DNA from: Balanoglossus misakiensis
Taxonomy: Eukaryota > Hemichordata
Assembly (NCBI GenBank): GCA_040954595.2
Contig: CM082583.2
Location: forward strand, 4,278,001-4,342,000
Length of the DNA stretch: 64,000 nucleotides
Reading direction: 5' to 3'
Part shown: piece by piece, positions 49,761 to 59,776 of the stretch
Layout of the letters: every line of letters starts with the position of its first letter
How positions within the stretch are numbered: position 1 is the first letter of the stretch
Made by a program: the position numbers and the translations under genes
The notes under the pieces: model-generated
Databases searched by the model: none
What the model saw: only the letters and a program-made list of their open reading frames with translations
What the model was told of the DNA's origin: nothing

Positions 49761-52460
49761 ACTTTTTATGCGTTTTCTTTCCCAATTTGCAATTGTATGC
49801 TGAATTTTCAATACATGCTACATAACACGCGTACATGTATGCCTAGGATTCAGTCTTCAATCATGTACAGAGAGGGATTTGTGCATGTGCATATTGGATG
49901 AGTACAGAGCAGGAGTCCACACATGGCTGTAGTTGTATAATACCCTAGGCCTATTGTACACTTTGCACCATGAAATTGTCCCATGACTCAATTTTCAAGC
50001 CACTGGACATGAAATTAAAGCAGGCAAGAACTTCATACAATGGTTATAGAATTATTCAAATTATTTTAATAGCCATATGTGACCTGTAATATTGGATATA
50101 TATATTTTTTAATTTCATTCTGAGAATTTGGTGGGTGAAATGACTCTGAAGTGGGAAAGTGTGGGGTCAACCTGCTGATTTTGTTGTCGGGGAACCATTG
50201 TTTTTAACTTGTGTAAATGGTAGTGACCAAAAAATCCTTTTTGTAGGAGCTGTTTTATTGAGGCTCTTAACAAATTAACATTCATGGTATAACATATGGC
50301 AAACAGGTTGGTTGTGGATGTACGTACTTTTGTTTAAGTGCATCAGAGGCAAGGCGTTCTCTGTCGAGATCTTTTAACACTTTCACCAACGAGATTTGGT
50401 CAAAGCCCATGGTAAAATCAGATCACTTCAGAAGGAAACGGGTGACCCTTTTCAGAATATATGCCTTCACTTTCCCCTCACCCCACCCCTTTTCCATAAA
50501 TCTCTTGAGAAAATGCATAAGATCGCATTTTTTCCTATTGTCCTTGACCCAGCACCCCTACTACAGTACATTGAGAAATAAAATGGTCGTTAGATTGGCA
50601 TCCAGTGCCCACCTGTTGGAATGTCTCCGCATGGGGTGTCATACCAAGTTGAGGCAGGGGTGGGAAGGGTATGTGGCACGCGCTGACGTGTTTTGACACC
50701 ACCCAAACTACTAGTATTTTAGCGGAGTGAATTACTGTCAAACGTGATTTCTGTTTTGAGAAAAGGGAATAAAATGACTATGTGCATGGATTTGGTCTGA
50801 AAACACTCGAATACCCGAGCTGCCAACAATAAACCCCCGCCATGAAACGCCCTAATCCACGAATTCACAACGACCTTGGCCGCCACCATAGTCCCTCTGT
50901 GCATGGAGGTACTCTCTAGTACCTCCATGCTCTGTGCCACCACTTTATGCGTCTGTTTTGCACACTCTATCCGTAAACCACAACATAAAACAATATACAT
51001 GTACATGTACAAGGCGTTAAAAATATGTCTCCAATCTGTAGAGCGCTTTCAATGTAAAAGATTTAGCCGGAGGATTTTTGAGCTTCAAATGCTTGATACA
51101 TGACCTACTGTAACACTTTTGATTCACCTACTAGTGGAATGGTGTCACGACATTTCACAGAGGATAATTGTATCACCTTTAAAGACTACATTCATAGTTG
51201 TGGTCATAATATTGACACTCGTATGATAACTTCGTGACTTTAGATACATGCTGAAGAAATTACGAACGGGTGTGGTTTTCTGCATACCAATATACAATGT
51301 ATTGTGAGGGAGCCAGCCCTCGAGCTGCAATAGGTGACGTCGTCTGCAAAATACTGGTCGGGCTTATAATGTATCTACACGTTCATAGCGCAAATTCATC
51401 CCCAAATTATGTGTGCGCCCTCAACGTTTCAGCCGGCAATTTGCCACAAGACAAAATCACCTGGTTCGCGGCGGCTGACGTCACCATCCCACGATTCATT
51501 GACCATTTGTTCACAAGTTCGACAACTTGGACATGGAAGGGAGACTACGTGATATTTAGTCTGGTACATGGTCCTCTTCCTCATTTCTACCACATGGCTG
51601 CGCAGCCATCATGTATAAATGGGGAAGGGAGACCAGTCTGCCTGATTGCATGCTAAACTAGCCACGATTGGCCAAAACTGACCAAACTGCTACTGAGTGT
51701 TATACAAAGGGAAATGGGAAGGAGTTCAGCGTAGAGATGTTTTTTTTCCAGCTCACTCGAAATTGTTAGCATCCCTGTATGTGTTGTTTGCAATCTTTGT
51801 TTCAGTTGTTACGATCTGCATAAAGGTCAAATATGATTTTAAGGGTCAATTAATCCAGAGCTCGGAAATGTGAATGTTTGGTAGATTTGATTTTATGTAT
51901 TTGAAGTAGATAGGGAGAGCTGGTGTTTAACTGACTGCTCTGTTTGTCAATCATCATCGAACTGACTTTGTTATATAACGCTTTATGTAAATTGGTACGT
52001 AGATAGTTGAATTGATGCCCAATGAAATTATAACACATTGTATTTGTCATATTTACATGTTCAACCACGCCTTGAGAAAAGTAATTATAGGACAACTTTG
52101 TTTCCAAAGTTGTTAGAGAATAATCTAACGGGAGATGGGAGTACCTCAGGCTACTGAGTTCGTTCCCTTCCTCACGTACTTTACTGGGCGTATTTGATGT
52201 ACTGGAGTAATTCTCGACAATAAATGAACGTGAATCAGATACGTGTCTCCGTGGATCACTGTTCTCGTCAGAGCCCGTTACCTCGTCGCTACAGATTCCC
52301 CGATGCATGAACAAAGATTCCAGCGGTAATACAGTCAACACTCATTTGGTAATAGGTACACAGTTTTCGACCAAAGCTACCTCCCTCTCAACACCCAAGG
52401 ATAATTCGTCTTAACCACAAAATGAAAGTGGTAGATAGAAATTAATAGAGACATCGACAA
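49761..52460. other. Intergenic region without a supported gene
   Basis: No convincing exons. A 30-bp hairpin (GCATGGAGGTACT, CTCT loop, inverse arm) lies at 50901-50930. A 163-residue minus-strand open frame at 51850-52341 has an acidic, Ser-rich first half but no recognised domain, and it lies beyond the probable polyadenylation signal of the upstream minus-strand gene; I leave it unannotated. Confidence 0.4.
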
Positions 52461-52477
52461 ATTCATTTCTTTTAAAT

Positions 52478-52483
52478 TTTATT
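52478..52483 (-). terminator. Polyadenylation signal for the 1044-residue gene
   Basis: On the minus strand AATAAA lies about 155 nt past the stop codon at 52639-52641, a normal position for a short 3'UTR. Confidence 0.55.
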
Positions 52484-52638
52484 TTGCAATATAACATAAA
52501 ATGGAGCTATGAATCCGAGAAAGAAACTTCAGGACGAGTACTTGACACACTTCTATTAAACATGAAGTCGTTGCAAGATTTGAATTCCCTGCATTGTGTA
52601 CGGAATCAGATACAATCACGAACACACAAACATGGTCA

Positions 52639-55600
52639 TCAGGTCTTCATCTTCACCACCTTGGCTCTATGCCACTTCATCAGCATGTCGAACTTATCCA
52701 ACAATTCACGGAGAGATACTAACCGCGAATCCATATCTGGAAACTTGCACACCGTTGCAAGGCAGCGCTGCTCTGTACACGTCATCTGTCGCTCCATGAC
52801 GTCGTGAAATTTCAAGACTACGCGAAACGTCATTTTGTCATACTCCGGGAACATGGCTTCCCTGACTAGAGAGGTTGGGAGTAGGATGGTGCCGCCGCGA
52901 TGGACGCATGGAATTTCGAAGTTCCGCAGCGCTGATGGAATGTATGGCCTGAACAAAAGCCCAATAAGAACCCGTATTTCGAGTTCGTGATAAAGAAGAA
53001 CCGCAACATCAAACCAATGGTACTTGTCTTTTATACACTGCAAGAAACCTGAAATTGTGAGTTTGCCACATGGTGTGGTCACACAGCCGTAGGGTGCCGT
53101 TACTCCGTTAATACTGCGAGTCTCTTGGGGAGGCGTTTCTTGTTTGCCTGAGACGATAGATATGTTGCCGTTCTTATTAGAAGTGGTCACAGTTTTCGCG
53201 GGATGTTTTCCTTTTAATACTTCATCAGACATTGGAGATTCAACACCCGAGCCTGGTAACTTTCCACGACCGCCACAATCACTACGCTGTTGCTCCTCCT
53301 GTGATATGGATCTGGAATGACATGAGCTGGTTGTATCAAAGTTTCTACTTAACTTCAGCAGTTTTTGTGGAGGCTCCACTTGATTAGTTTCAGGTGGAGA
53401 GTCGCATTTCTGTAAGACCTCCGTCGGAACTATTGATTCAGCAATTGCCTTTTCTGGTGGACTTGGAATGTCGACATCTTCAAAACTGTTCTTTCTCTTT
53501 TGCTGTCTTGTGCTCAGACTAAGTTGAGGCGCCTTTTGATTGGCAGTGCCCAGGAATTCCTTCTTTACATGCATACCGCTCTCTGCAGTTGTTCCTGTGT
53601 AAGGTTCACTTCGATCTTCAAGGTCCGGGAACTCCTTTTTGACACGCACATCACTTGTCGTTGCTTCTTTGCATGGTTCGTCCAAACAGTGCCTCTCTGA
53701 ATCATCAACAGGCTCTTGTTTGACCGAACATCTCGCCGTACTGTTGCCTTCCACATTGGTCTCTTCTGCGAGGTCAGTACTTGTACACGTGGAAGTGGGA
53801 CTGCCGCCGTGGCTGTACTCCTCCGTTGGCTCCAGTTTGATCCTGACCGTCCCCGGGGCATAGTCATGTGCACTTGTTCCCTCTTCTGTCATATTGGGAG
53901 ATTGGGACTCAGGAGCACCGGAGCGACACTCGGGATACCTGCTTGTCAAATCATTCTCGGAGTACATTTCACAGTGACCGCTGCCCAAGGCCTCAAGTGA
54001 CTTTATAGGTTCTATCTCGCCGTTTACCTGATCCACGCATTCTGAAGGCTCTGAACAAGTGGGGTAGTCCAAGTCTTGTATTTCTGCCTGTGACAATATC
54101 TGTTTGGTACTGTTTATTTCTCCGACGCTTTTTCTTGGTCCTGTGTTCCCGTCACTAGTACTAGTGGTCATTGCAGAAGGGGTTGACAACACACTGTCAT
54201 CACACAGAGGTTCTTGTTTAATGTTGATACCTTTGAGACCAAGAGCATAATCATCATTTGCAAGGCCCTTGGCTCCTTCTGGAGAAGGATCTCTTTCTGA
54301 CTCAACTGAGTCCTCAACGGATTTGCGTATTACTGGCTTCCCGTGGCAGATGATAGCACCTCCACGCCCGGCAATTAGTGGTACGGAGTCACAACAGTTC
54401 TGGGATGCGTTATCTGGTACTTCCTCTTTTACACTTATCTTGAGTATCCCGTCGTTGTCATCACATTTTCCGTGGTCAACCTCTTTGATACTGGGCTGAA
54501 ATGTATCTTCATCGCCAACTGAAGTTTCTGCTTTGGTTCCATTTTTGTTTTCTGATGTGAGTTCCGCTGAAGGAGCATCAACAAAGTGCTCATTATTTGG
54601 TGGTGAACCACGATCCCGCTCTCGGGGAGAATCTTCGTTCCTGTCAGGAACATCGCCCGCCAGACTTCTAACATCTACTATCTTCACTTGCGACAATCCA
54701 TCACTTCGATTCCACGGTTTCGACGTCTGTGGCGTGGTGTGCTGAAGAAGTCTCACCAACTCCCGTCTGATATCCGGAGGCATAAAGGTCAGGTGTTGAT
54801 ACAGTTTGAACAAACTGTAGTCACTCGAGTTTTCCTGATCAACTGTCCTTGCAGAGTCCACGTTTTGCATATCTTGCGATTGACACCACGTATCCGACTG
54901 CATACTTTGTGGTGTGAAATCTGGTCCTTCAATGTAGGACCTAGGTTGGTATGATGGAAGAAACGGTTCAGGTACATTTGTAGGCGAACATGCTGGATTA
55001 GTTAAGTTATCTGGGTAATGTGGTATATTATTTTGTCGAATAAACGGCGAATGTGGCTTGTTTGACCTCCCTTCAGAAAACTGCGGATATTGATCTAGAT
55101 GTGGGTCTAAATATGAACGCAAACTCCCTCGATAACTTCTGCCATCTTGTAACGAGAAATCACAAGGCATTCTCTCTTCCCTGAAGTGTGGACCGACTTG
55201 TCCCTGGACGGGGTTGTGGCTTTGCATAAAGGGTGGCCGTTGAGACCTAGAATCTGTATAATACAGACTACTGACACTGCCAGGTGCTTTTTCCACTGGC
55301 TGGGGGAGCTCATACGCCGTGCCCCTCTGAGCGTCCCTGTCAACAGCATTGCGGAGCTCGGTAGAGAATGCACATCCTCCTAGGCGTTCAGTAGGAACGC
55401 TTGGTGCTGGTTTATTTGCACAGAGAAAGTCGTCTCCATCTTTCAGCTGCAGGTCGAAACCGGGAAAAGTTGTGTAATTGTCACTGGAAGAAGACCGGGT
55501 GCGTCTTGCGTGTTCACTAGGCACCTTGAGATTAACCATTCCGGCATCTTCATTGGTATATATTGTCCGCAATGGCTCCTGAACTGCTGCAAACATGATC

Positions 55601-55773
55601 TCAGGGTCTTCACGGCGTCTTAGACTCTCGGGCACGTCTATTGGTCTCCTTGCAGAGTTCCACTTGTGGGCCTTAAACTTGTGCTTCCATAGCTCATGTC
55701 CATGGTAGGAAGAGTCCAAAGCTTGGAAAGGTTGATGACTGTAAACAGGAATATTGTCACGATTTGCAGCCAT
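52639..55773 (-). CDS. Unrecognised 1044-residue protein with clustered sumoylation motifs
   Basis: The whole coding sequence is in one exon, beginning MAANRDNIPVYSHQPF; 12 open codons upstream belong to the intron and exon 2 leader. An acceptor (tgctgtttcag) at 55783-55785 precedes it. Residues 1-890 look disordered: Ser/Pro/Asp-rich, with six psi-K-x-E motifs at about 448 (VKEE), 518 (IKQE), 645 (IKLE), 684 (VKQE), 711 (VKKE) and 736 (VKKE). A basic KRKNSF near 759 could act in nuclear import. Residues 895-1035 look folded (FDVAVLLYHELEIRVLIGLL, REAMFPEYDKMTFRVVLKFH, and Cys pairs) and contain an LRELL motif. The composition suggests a nuclear regulatory protein with SUMO-dependent repression; this is inference. 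I do not recognise the C-terminal domain. Confidence 0.88.
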   Translation of the reverse strand: MAANRDNIPVYSHQPFQALDSSYHGHELWKHKFKAHKWNSARRPIDVPESLRRREDPEIMFAAVQEPLRTIYTNEDAGMVNLKVPSEHARRTRSSSSDNYTTFPGFDLQLKDGDDFLCANKPAPSVPTERLGGCAFSTELRNAVDRDAQRGTAYELPQPVEKAPGSVSSLYYTDSRSQRPPFMQSHNPVQGQVGPHFREERMPCDFSLQDGRSYRGSLRSYLDPHLDQYPQFSEGRSNKPHSPFIRQNNIPHYPDNLTNPACSPTNVPEPFLPSYQPRSYIEGPDFTPQSMQSDTWCQSQDMQNVDSARTVDQENSSDYSLFKLYQHLTFMPPDIRRELVRLLQHTTPQTSKPWNRSDGLSQVKIVDVRSLAGDVPDRNEDSPRERDRGSPPNNEHFVDAPSAELTSENKNGTKAETSVGDEDTFQPSIKEVDHGKCDDNDGILKISVKEEVPDNASQNCCDSVPLIAGRGGAIICHGKPVIRKSVEDSVESERDPSPEGAKGLANDDYALGLKGINIKQEPLCDDSVLSTPSAMTTSTSDGNTGPRKSVGEINSTKQILSQAEIQDLDYPTCSEPSECVDQVNGEIEPIKSLEALGSGHCEMYSENDLTSRYPECRSGAPESQSPNMTEEGTSAHDYAPGTVRIKLEPTEEYSHGGSPTSTCTSTDLAEETNVEGNSTARCSVKQEPVDDSERHCLDEPCKEATTSDVRVKKEFPDLEDRSEPYTGTTAESGMHVKKEFLGTANQKAPQLSLSTRQQKRKNSFEDVDIPSPPEKAIAESIVPTEVLQKCDSPPETNQVEPPQKLLKLSRNFDTTSSCHSRSISQEEQQRSDCGGRGKLPGSGVESPMSDEVLKGKHPAKTVTTSNKNGNISIVSGKQETPPQETRSINGVTAPYGCVTTPCGKLTISGFLQCIKDKYHWFDVAVLLYHELEIRVLIGLLFRPYIPSALRNFEIPCVHRGGTILLPTSLVREAMFPEYDKMTFRVVLKFHDVMERQMTCTEQRCLATVCKFPDMDSRLVSLRELLDKFDMLMKWHRAKVVKMKT

Positions 55774-55880
55774 GGCAGTATTCTGAAACAGCAAAAAGAG
55801 AAAGAGCACTAAGAGATTTTTACAGTTACAAATATGTACTTTTATATACTTTTTAACACATTCTAACTAAGATCAAGTAC

Positions 55881-55930
55881 CTGAATGGCTTGGAAGGAAA
55901 ATCTTCAACGACTGATTGTATATAAGAAGT
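55881..55930 (-). other. Non-coding first exon of the 1044-residue gene
   Basis: On the minus strand CATTCAG|gtactt gives a donor at 55880, and the acceptor at 55783 defines a 98-bp intron with a pyrimidine tract (ctctttttgctgtttcag). The 5' edge is estimated at about 30 bases downstream of the TATA box, giving an exon of roughly 50 nt. There is no ATG in it. Confidence 0.55.
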
Positions 55931-55956
55931 GCGAACCATCTATATACACACGCCAC

Positions 55957-55963
55957 TTTTATA
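55957..55963 (-). promoter_or_regulatory. TATA box
   Basis: The minus strand reads CTATAAAAGTGGCG, a near-ideal TATA element. It is placed so that a start about 30 bases downstream falls just before the short first exon with a good donor. It is the clearest core promoter in the window. Confidence 0.6.
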
Positions 55964-55973
55964 GTCACGGTTT

Positions 55974-57780
55974 CAAGTGCCACGTTTATTCATAGGCCCT
56001 TGAGAAATATTTCCCTAGGGTCTATGATTTATTATGTAGGAGCCAAAAGTAAAACATTAACATAAACCAATTGACTTCTTGAGCCGATTTTTATTGTACA
56101 TGTACCCGCGGAATGTACGTCGTTTCATCTATCACTGATTCCTATATTGTTCATATAACAACCGATTACACGTGTCCATGAGCTCTGGGGCAGCATGGAC
56201 CATTCTAAAGCCCGCATCAATTATAACTTACGTTGTTTCAGCGGTCGTTCGTCATTTCACTGCATTGTTCAAATTCTCTAATTTACTCTTTTTATCATGG
56301 AAAAGGCAAAAAATACCTTTTGGTGAAAATGGTGACCGTACACGAAACCTTTGTTTACACTTTATTACTATTCTATTGAAGGTATCATCAAACATCAACG
56401 CGCTCCTAATGTAATATTCACAGCGAGATACTGACACAATGGCAATATTCATTAGGCATTTGATATACTATTCCACGTACTCTGCCTAAAAGTAGGGTTG
56501 GTTCGCAGACTCCCGTATTTAAGACTTGAATGATGGTGATGCACAATATATCTTTGGTTTGGAAATCACAAGAGCGCTGCAAAAGCCTGATATCACCTCT
56601 GTTACCGCACTTTCTCATTTTCATCCGTAAAGAAAAAGAAAAACATCCAAAGGACAAATCACAGTCCCTCTATAACAGCATTGAGGTACTTCCATGATAA
56701 CAGGGACTGTGGACAAACTGAGAAAATGCCACCTGGTAAACCAGCGGATAACAAGGTGTAAACCTATTTTCATTATTGACTTGTTGACACCTGTTGACAC
56801 CATGAAAAATCCCGAAAATTTTGAGCGGAAAAGTAATTTCTCATCATTTTGAATAAAAACCGCAGAAGCAACCTTAAATTTGCACGTAGCTGGGTGTTTT
56901 TCGAGTACTATGGGAATACATTACTTGCCTGAGTTACGACAGGTCCCGCCTCTTGGTTATTTATTGCCACCCGCACACCTTGCGGGATTTTATGACTTCA
57001 GATTAATGGGCATAAAGCTTATATTAAAGATTACGATCGCTTCCAAACATACCCTATCTTATTATTGCAAAGAGTTAGGCGAATTTTTGTTTATCTTTCC
57101 CGCGGTTCTTTGCTGTTCTCTTCTATGTAACCATGGTAACTGCGGACACGATTATACTCTTTTCTAACCGTGCTGCGGAGAACATTGGTCAGATCAGAAA
57201 CGGGAGTTTTTAATTGCATGGAAGGACCATGCCTGTGGTCATAAACCCTAGAGAAAGAACTGTCTCTAGGGTCTATGCTGTGGTCCAATGAACAGAATTC
57301 TTCGAAAACGCCAACTCGTTCCAACGAGAATGTCGGAAAAGTCGACCGAATTAACCAACGCTGCCGTGCGGCGCCGGAACCGACGACTTCAAAAACTTTC
57401 GACCGCAGCTTTTTACACACAAACGTTTGCAGAATGAGTTGATTGACACACAACTCCGACATTTAGCACCTCGTCGCACGCACTTGAATTATTTAAAAAA
57501 AAACACAATGAAAAAGCTTACTATTCTAGTACGAAGACATGGATAACTGGACGCTCTTGTGGTGAATATTTGACAGTCGGCGGTTTGGCAGGGGTTTTTG
57601 ACAATATGTATCATGGCACCATTTACCGTGTTCATTCATTGACGTGGGCGATCGAGTAGCCTAAGCCTGATTACGAGTCACACTAATATTCACCCAGATC
57701 AATCGACTCGCAGACGCTGCTGGATGCCCATTGAACACGGAGTCTTCAGAGATTGGCCCGATTGAGAACGCACGAAATCT
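55974..57780. other. Intergenic region upstream of the 1044-residue gene
   Basis: No supported exon. A minus-strand open frame of 123 codons (57091-57462) has an acceptable start context but no recognisable domain, and an inverted repeat (CCCTAGAGA...TCTCTAGGG) lies within it, so I do not call it. The phrase CTAGGGTCTATG occurs at about 56013 and again at 57267, a small dispersed repeat. Confidence 0.4.
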
Positions 57781-57785
57781 GGTGA

Positions 57786-59007
57786 CACCTGACATTAATT
57801 TGCTTATAGTACGAGTAAGGGCCTATAATCACCTGACATTATGCCTAATTTGACCAGGGCCTATTGAACACCTATTGCCTGGCCATGAGGGCCATAGCGG
57901 TCGTTTATTACACCCGAGGGGCTGTGAGTTACCAGAATCATATGCTATTTCCCGAGGCCGCAGGCCGAGGGAAATAGCATATGATTCTGGTAACTCACAG
58001 TCACGAGGGGGTAAAAACGGCTGCTATGGCCCGAATATAGGCCAGGCTATAGGTGTTTTATAATAAACCTCATGCTAACAGTTGGGAAAATCTTGCAAAT
58101 TTCTCTTGAGGTTGGCAGACGACATCTTCAGCGGTGGCCATTGTGTCAGATGACGCCACGCTGATTGACGTGACCGAGTCTGCGCACTCACGCTGGTCAC
58201 ATGACCGGTTCATATTTTTTCTGCTATTTCCCTGTAGGGTTCATAGTCGATTCTATTTTCCTATCACGTGACGGATTCTGGCGAATCACAACACAGTATT
58301 AGCATGAGGTATATTATAATTAAATAATAACACATGATAGCGAGGGCAATATCACGATTTGAAGCCTGCACGAGGGATGGTGATCTCTGACCATAATATT
58401 GATGATGCCCGAGCCGCAGGCGAGGGTATCATCAATATTGTGGTCAGAGATCACCAGCCCGAGGGCAGGCTTCAAATCGTGATGTTGCCCGAGCATAATG
58501 TGTTATTAATTTTATTACGCCGAACATTTGAACGTACATACACTGCAGCATAGAAGAACATAGACGCGCGTCCATATGTCGTACATTGCTGAGAATGTAA
58601 AATGTCTCGATCTCCCAAGAATTATACGATACCTACTTCGAACTTAGATTATTTTGAAAATACTGCGCTGTTGGTTGCGATTTTGGTGTATTTACTGCCC
58701 GTTTGCAGTAAAATATCATCCAGTTGAACAGGTGTTAAGCCTGTGTGTCGCTTTGAAGCCATATAGATGCGGGAGTTGACTGATCGTGAAGGAAGCCATT
58801 GAACGACAGTTTGGAACGCGCAGAAGTCGCGCGCAGAACACCAAAACAACCCAGCGGGCAATATCAGCGCACGCGACAGGGCTTTATCAACTCTAGCCAT
58901 GTTATATCACTTTTTTTTCTATATCACGTGAGCGCGTCTCAGCCAATCACGAAAACGGTATAATACGTGAGGTGTAATAAAAAATGTTATCACCTGACAT
59001 TAATTTG
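57786..59007. mobile_element. Cluster of long palindromes bounded by a 17-bp direct repeat
   Basis: CACCTGACATTAATTTG occurs at 57786-57802 and 58991-59007, with a related third copy at 57830-57852. Between them are two long foldbacks: about 57866-58060, with both arms carrying GCCTGGCC/GGCCAGGC and GAGTTACCAGAATCATATGC or its inverse; and about 58331-58507, with both arms carrying AATATCACGATTTGAAGCCTG-type sequence and its inverse. CCTCATGCTAA at 58069 and its inverse at 58301 bound the piece between. CACGTGA elements lie at 58264 and 58926, the latter next to a CCAAT. No transposase is visible, so this is non-autonomous. Confidence 0.7.
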
Positions 59008-59776
59008 ATTAGGGCCTGATGGCCCTAAAAGTAAAACTTATTTCCTAACAAGGCCGAACTAATGACAGTTTCTCACATACAAGTAGTACTTCAAGCTTGG
59101 CAAGTCATAATCCTGTCAAATCGCCCAATAATCATTAGCATATGAAAGTACTTCAAGACGGCATGATCAACAGTACAGTAGGCCTAGGTCCATAACAATA
59201 CTGACGATCACTACCGCAGTGAAGTTAATGCAGAAACAATGTAGGCCTACTCCATAATTCTGATTTAATTGAGATTGACAGTTCTAGACCTGTAATACAC
59301 GTTTTGTCCCCGCTACGTCCAAAGTCCGGGGTCCAAAGCGGCGGTCCTGATGGTTCCCTAGCTCCCCGGCCCAGCTCAGCCGGGCCAAAAAGCCTACATA
59401 GCCTACAGTACTACAATGTCTGGTACAATAAAACTGTGATCTTACATGCATTGTAACAGCGTCAATCCTGTGCCCGAGCTTGAAAACAACTCTGGTTCAA
59501 CGACGATACTTCGCGTGCCTCTGAAGATCATACGTGGTGCCAGGTGTGGTGGTTCATCTGCTCTGATTTAGATTTGTAAAGACCGCGATCATCAAATTGT
59601 ATCACGTGACACCATTGCGTCACAAATATGGCAGCTTCCATGAGAGCAACAACGTGAACCGTAAACATAGCGTACGGACGATCAGGTGCGAGTTTAGATC
59701 GACCTTTTAAACTGCCAACACCACAGTTTGAAGACGCTGTGATAAAGGCTCAAAGTATTTCATTGTTTTTTCCAGT
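59008..59776. other. XPA upstream region
   Basis: No coding sequence seen. The proximal part holds a perfect E-box TCACGTGA (59602-59609), a TTGCGTCAC CRE/AP-1-like site (59615-59623) and a YY1-like AATATGGC. ATCAG|gtgcga at 59685/59686 and tttttccag ending at 59775 could splice a non-coding first exon onto the base just before the ATG, an intron of about 90 bp. A GC-rich block with a CCCGGCCCAGCTCAGCCGGG hairpin lies near 59365-59390. Confidence 0.45.

Noticed and set aside
51270-51656. 128-codon plus-strand open frame
   Set aside because: Non-ATG-like context, no homology recognised and no splice partner; treated as chance.
51850-52341. 163-codon minus-strand open frame
   Set aside because: The first half has a plausible composition, but no domain, no clear splice partner, and it starts beyond the likely polyadenylation signal of the neighbouring gene.
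57091-57462. 123-codon minus-strand open frame
   Set aside because: No recognised motif, contains an inverted repeat, and no continuing exon could be found.
57875-58900. Short open frames within the palindrome cluster
   Set aside because: Explained by foldback repeat sequence; no transposase or other domain seen.
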